NCBI GenBank assembly: GCA_029864225.1
Contig: JAOTTU010000025.1
Coordinates: 1-17,421, forward strand
Source: Gammaproteobacteria bacterium
Lineage (GTDB): Bacteria; Pseudomonadota; Gammaproteobacteria; UBA9214
DNA length: 17,421 nucleotides
Direction of reading: 5' to 3'
The notes under the pieces were generated by a model. That model saw only the letters and a program-made list of their open reading frames with translations, did not search any database and was not told the DNA's origin. How positions within the stretch are numbered: position 1 is the stretch's first letter; each line of letters starts with the position of its first letter. Shown here one piece after another: positions 15,308-17,421 of this stretch. Both the position numbers and the translations under genes were made by a program.

Positions 15308-15616
15308 TTATTTGATGCTTTCTTCGGCGCTGTCGCTGTTGCCTTTGTTGTCGACCCAGCTCAGCTTGACGGTGTCACCGACATTGCCTCCGCTGAAGCG
15401 GAAGGACAGGTAGGGGTTCTTCGAGATGGCCGCACCCCAATGGGCCGTCATAACGGCATTGCCATTGTGTTCACACACGACTTCCTGGATGAAATGGGCA
15501 GGAATCTTCTCGCCTGTCTTCTTGTCCTTGCGAGTGCCGGTTTCCATCGGGTGACTGATCAGGGCCTTGATCGTGGTTACGCCATCTGTGGCCGCTGCGC
15601 GCATTTTGATTGACAT
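15308..15616 (-). CDS. soxZ: Sulfur carrier subunit SoxZ
   Basis: SoxZ pairs with SoxY to form the periplasmic SoxYZ carrier on which sulfur intermediates are oxidised. At 102 residues it has the family's usual length, no signal peptide (it is co-exported with SoxY), and typical segments such as KALISHPMETG, IPAHFIQEV and NPYLSFRFSGG. The ATG at 15616 has AGAGGA at good spacing. It lies 55 bases downstream of soxY and 55 bases upstream of soxA in the same operon. Confidence 0.95.
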   Translation of the reverse strand: MSIKMRAAATDGVTTIKALISHPMETGTRKDKKTGEKIPAHFIQEVVCEHNGNAVMTAHWGAAISKNPYLSFRFSGGNVGDTVKLSWVDNKGNSDSAEESIK

Positions 15617-15671
15617 GGTAAATCCTCTCTATGCTAAATCTTGAATTATGTTCACATCTGGACCGGGCTGG

Positions 15672-16145
15672 TTAGCCGCCGCAACCACCGATGGTGACCT
15701 TGACTTCTTTGCCGGTGCTGTAAAGTTTGCCACCCGCCTTGACCACGGCGATGACACTGGCAGTCTTACCCATCTTGATGCGGGTGGACACATAACCCTC
15801 CGTGCCGGCGCCAAGCACAAAGGATGCGGCAAGTGGCTGGGCGTTCTTTTCAGCGATCACGCTGATGGACTCTGCACCACTGATATCGGTCGTGATGGTG
15901 ATTGGAACGACAGCGCCGTTCTCCGCGATATCCGGTGCCTTGATCTTTATCTGCTCGCTGCCAGCCAGGCTACTGCTGCCGAACAGGCCCTTGACGGCAT
16001 CGTCGACGTTGGTGGCCTCGAAGGCGGCCTTCGGCCATGCGGCCAGTACCATGCGGGGGGTGAGGAGGCCGGCACTGATTGCCATGCCTACGGCTCCGGT
16101 TGCAACAGAGCCCTTTAAAAAAGTTCTACGTTTCATGCTGGTCAC
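15672..16145 (-). CDS. soxY: Sulfur carrier subunit SoxY
   Basis: SoxY carries the substrate on the cysteine of its C-terminal swinging arm. Here the 157-residue protein ends exactly in VTIGGCGG (C155), the hallmark of SoxY. The N terminus MKRRTFLKG followed by a hydrophobic stretch is a twin-arginine export signal, with cleavage likely after about residue 36. Translation probably begins at GTG 16145, because AGGAGA lies 7 bases upstream; the ATG at 16136 would give a protein three residues shorter. The middle has the SoxY Ig-like fold segments IKIKAPDIAENGAVVPITI and MGKTASVIAVVKAGGKLY. It is 47 bases after soxX and 55 bases before soxZ. Confidence 0.96.
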   Translation of the reverse strand: MTSMKRRTFLKGSVATGAVGMAISAGLLTPRMVLAAWPKAAFEATNVDDAVKGLFGSSSLAGSEQIKIKAPDIAENGAVVPITITTDISGAESISVIAEKNAQPLAASFVLGAGTEGYVSTRIKMGKTASVIAVVKAGGKLYSTGKEVKVTIGGCGG

Positions 16146-16192
16146 GGGTGTTTCTCCTGATAAATTGACTGTGGTAGATCCTGAAATGATCT

Positions 16193-16576
16193 TTACAGGG
16201 TGTAGACATACTCAGTGATGTTGTCAATTTCTTCCTCGCTGAGCAGCTGGTGCCGGCCAAAGGGAGGCATGATGGTGTTGGGGTTGCGTATGCTGGCATC
16301 CCAGATTTGTTCGCGTAGCTTTGCCTTGTCCGGGTAACGCAGTTTCATGCTGACTATTGGCGGTGCAATATTGCCGGGCAATGCACCGTCATCCATTGCA
16401 TGACAGGCAAGACAGTTGCCTTTCTTGCGGTCAAATGCAACCGCTTTCCCTTTTTCAATTACTGTGGCTGCCATTTCTTCAGCGAGCGCCGGTGAAAGAT
16501 TGGCGAAGGCTGCTATTCCGCTCAAGGCAGCAATAATCATTACCTTCCTGGACATGCTTTGGGCAGTGTGCCGCAT
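16193..16576 (-). CDS. soxX: SoxX, c-type cytochrome subunit of SoxXA
   Basis: This is the small electron-accepting subunit of the SoxXA complex. The 127-residue protein has a signal peptide ending at about SPALA/EEM (residue 32), one heme motif CLACH (C55, C58, H59), and the distal ligand methionine M103 in TIMPPFGRH. The ATG at 16576 has GAGGAG 8 bases upstream; a second methionine at residue 8 could also serve. It follows soxK by 55 bases, with GCTGATCAGC, a 10-base palindrome, in between (16615-16624). Confidence 0.95.
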   Translation of the reverse strand: MRHTAQSMSRKVMIIAALSGIAAFANLSPALAEEMAATVIEKGKAVAFDRKKGNCLACHAMDDGALPGNIAPPIVSMKLRYPDKAKLREQIWDASIRNPNTIMPPFGRHQLLSEEEIDNITEYVYTL

Positions 16577-16631
16577 CTTTATATCTCCTCAGTTACCTGT
16601 TGCCTGTTCTTGTTGCTGATCAGCGGACTGC

Positions 16632-16964
16632 TCAGAATCCACGCGTGATTGACATCTCGTGATTGTACTGGATAACTGCCGCCTCGGCCTGGAACTTGGC
16701 CTTGTTGGCCAGCTTGACAGCGGTGGCCGTGTCACCTTTATCGGCAGCTGCCTGAGCCTGCTTCAGAAAGTCCTCGGTATCCCTCCAGATCCAGTCATTG
16801 GCCTTGGCCTTCTTGATCGCTGCACCTGCGGCTATAATGGCTGCAGTTGCTTCCGGGCTTGCCATCGTAGCGGATTCCTTCGCTTGCCGGGCAGCACAGC
16901 CGATGCTCAGTGCTGAGGAGAGTAGTGCAACAGTCAATAGCTTGACAGGAAGACGTATCTTCAT
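16632..16964 (-). CDS. soxK: SoxXA-binding protein SoxK (SAXB-like)
   Basis: SoxK is a small protein that binds SoxXA and raises its activity in green and purple sulfur bacteria. The 110-residue protein has a lipoprotein-like signal with C23 in LSIGC (a slightly unusual lipobox). It then has an Ala- and Lys-rich helical body with DWIWRDTEDFLKQAQAAADKGDTATAVKLANKAKFQAE and ends near YNHEMSITRGF, all typical of the family. The start has GGAG 8 bases upstream. It is the first gene of the soxK-X-Y-Z-A run, behind a candidate promoter, whereas in some purple sulfur bacteria soxK follows soxA. Identification is by family pattern and context. Confidence 0.85.
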   Translation of the reverse strand: MKIRLPVKLLTVALLSSALSIGCAARQAKESATMASPEATAAIIAAGAAIKKAKANDWIWRDTEDFLKQAQAAADKGDTATAVKLANKAKFQAEAAVIQYNHEMSITRGF

Positions 16965-17045
16965 CGATTCAACTCCGGTTGGTTTTTAGTGGCTTGGGGT
17001 GACTAACAAATCTTTTTTATGGGAATGCTTACAGGGATGCTGCCA

Positions 17046-17075
17046 AACCTATCACTCGTGGTTCTTTAGTGTCAA
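17046..17075 (-). promoter_or_regulatory. Candidate sigma70 promoter of soxKXYZA
   Basis: On the minus strand a perfect TTGACA (17075-17070) is followed, 18 bases on, by TAGGTT (17051-17046), a weak -10. The start point would give a leader of about 75 nt before soxK. A weak -10 behind a perfect -35 suggests that an activator may be needed. Confidence 0.45.
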
Positions 17076-17103
17076 TACATAGATGACGCAGGAAGGGGTA
17101 TAT

Positions 17104-17421
17104 TTATTTCATCTTATTTTCATCTTCTAATAGTGTCTGCAGCTCTTTTGTTCTGGCCTGGATTCGGGCGCTCTCGTAAACACTGATATCAGGCACGCTG
17201 GCCGCCAGTTTCAATTGCTCGATGGCCTCGCGCGTATAACCATTCAGATGGTAATAGCGCGACATGGCCGTGTGGGTCTGGACATCACGCCCGCTATCGC
17301 CGGCTGCCTGCGCCAACAGTTGATATATCTGTGGATTATTATATTCTTCATTACTAAAACTCTTAAGTATGGCATAGGCCGTTTCTGCCTGGCCCGTGAC
17401 CAGCAGGGTTCTGGCATAGGG
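17104..17421 (-). CDS. BepA-like M48/TPR envelope protein, C-terminal end (partial)
   Basis: The frame is open to the edge of the window, so the start is outside. The visible 105 residues form TPR repeats, with RTLLVTGQAETAYAILKSF, IYQLLAQAAGDSGRDVQTHTAMSRYYHLNGYTREAIEQLKLA and a charged tail. This matches the C-terminal end of BepA (YfgC), a periplasmic M48 metalloprotease and chaperone that assists outer-membrane LptD assembly. The protease domain itself is not visible, so only the TPR part supports this call. The gene ends 139 bases upstream of the soxK start. Confidence 0.7.
   Translation of the reverse strand, partial: PYARTLLVTGQAETAYAILKSFSNEEYNNPQIYQLLAQAAGDSGRDVQTHTAMSRYYHLNGYTREAIEQLKLAASVPDISVYESARIQARTKELQTLLEDENKMK

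Overview
The window looks like part of the chromosome of a sulfur-oxidising gammaproteobacterium, probably near the Chromatiales or related chemolithotrophs. This rests on a thiosulfate-oxidising sox set that includes the SoxXA-binding protein SoxK but no soxCD, a BepA-type envelope protease and a fairly GC-rich, gammaproteobacterial-looking gene style. The genus cannot be fixed from sequence alone, and no rRNA, tRNA, CRISPR, integrase or transposase gene is seen.

Layout. (1) 1-2459 (+) is the C-terminal part of a large FAD-linked dehydrogenase with two 4Fe-4S clusters and two CCG domains; it enters from outside the window. (2) 2460-2669 is non-coding with a cluster of three hairpins. (3) 2670-3161 (-) is a small secreted DUF4124-type protein. 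(4) 3162-3480 is non-coding with two hairpins and the soxB terminator. (5) 3481-5421 (-) is soxB, divergent from 5682-6842 (+), a HupE/UreJ-like membrane protein; a palindrome lies between them. (6) 6870-13991 (-) is one compact run: OmpR-type regulator, LysM-FecR-FnIII protein, CHASE2 histidine kinase, then a glycerate kinase that reads without a stop into GalU. (7) 13992-14415 is mostly non-coding, with an inverted repeat before the regulator, a doubtful small ORF and the sox terminator. (8) 14416-16964 (-) is soxK-X-Y-Z-A, with a candidate promoter upstream. (9) 17104-17421 (-) is the C-terminal end of a BepA-like TPR protein.

How the genes fit together. SoxXA (with SoxK) joins thiosulfate to the C-terminal cysteine of SoxY in SoxYZ, and SoxB hydrolyses off the sulfone group as sulfate. 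Without SoxCD in view, the remaining sulfane sulfur would be expected to be stored or passed to another pathway, as in purple sulfur bacteria; soxCD could of course lie elsewhere. The signalling run between the two sox loci is the least described part: a periplasmic LysM/FecR protein is translationally coupled to a kinase with an extracytoplasmic CHASE2 domain and cotranscribed, by its spacing, with a DNA-binding regulator and with UDP-glucose synthesis. I infer an envelope-sensing circuit tied to cell-surface polysaccharide, which is a hypothesis only.
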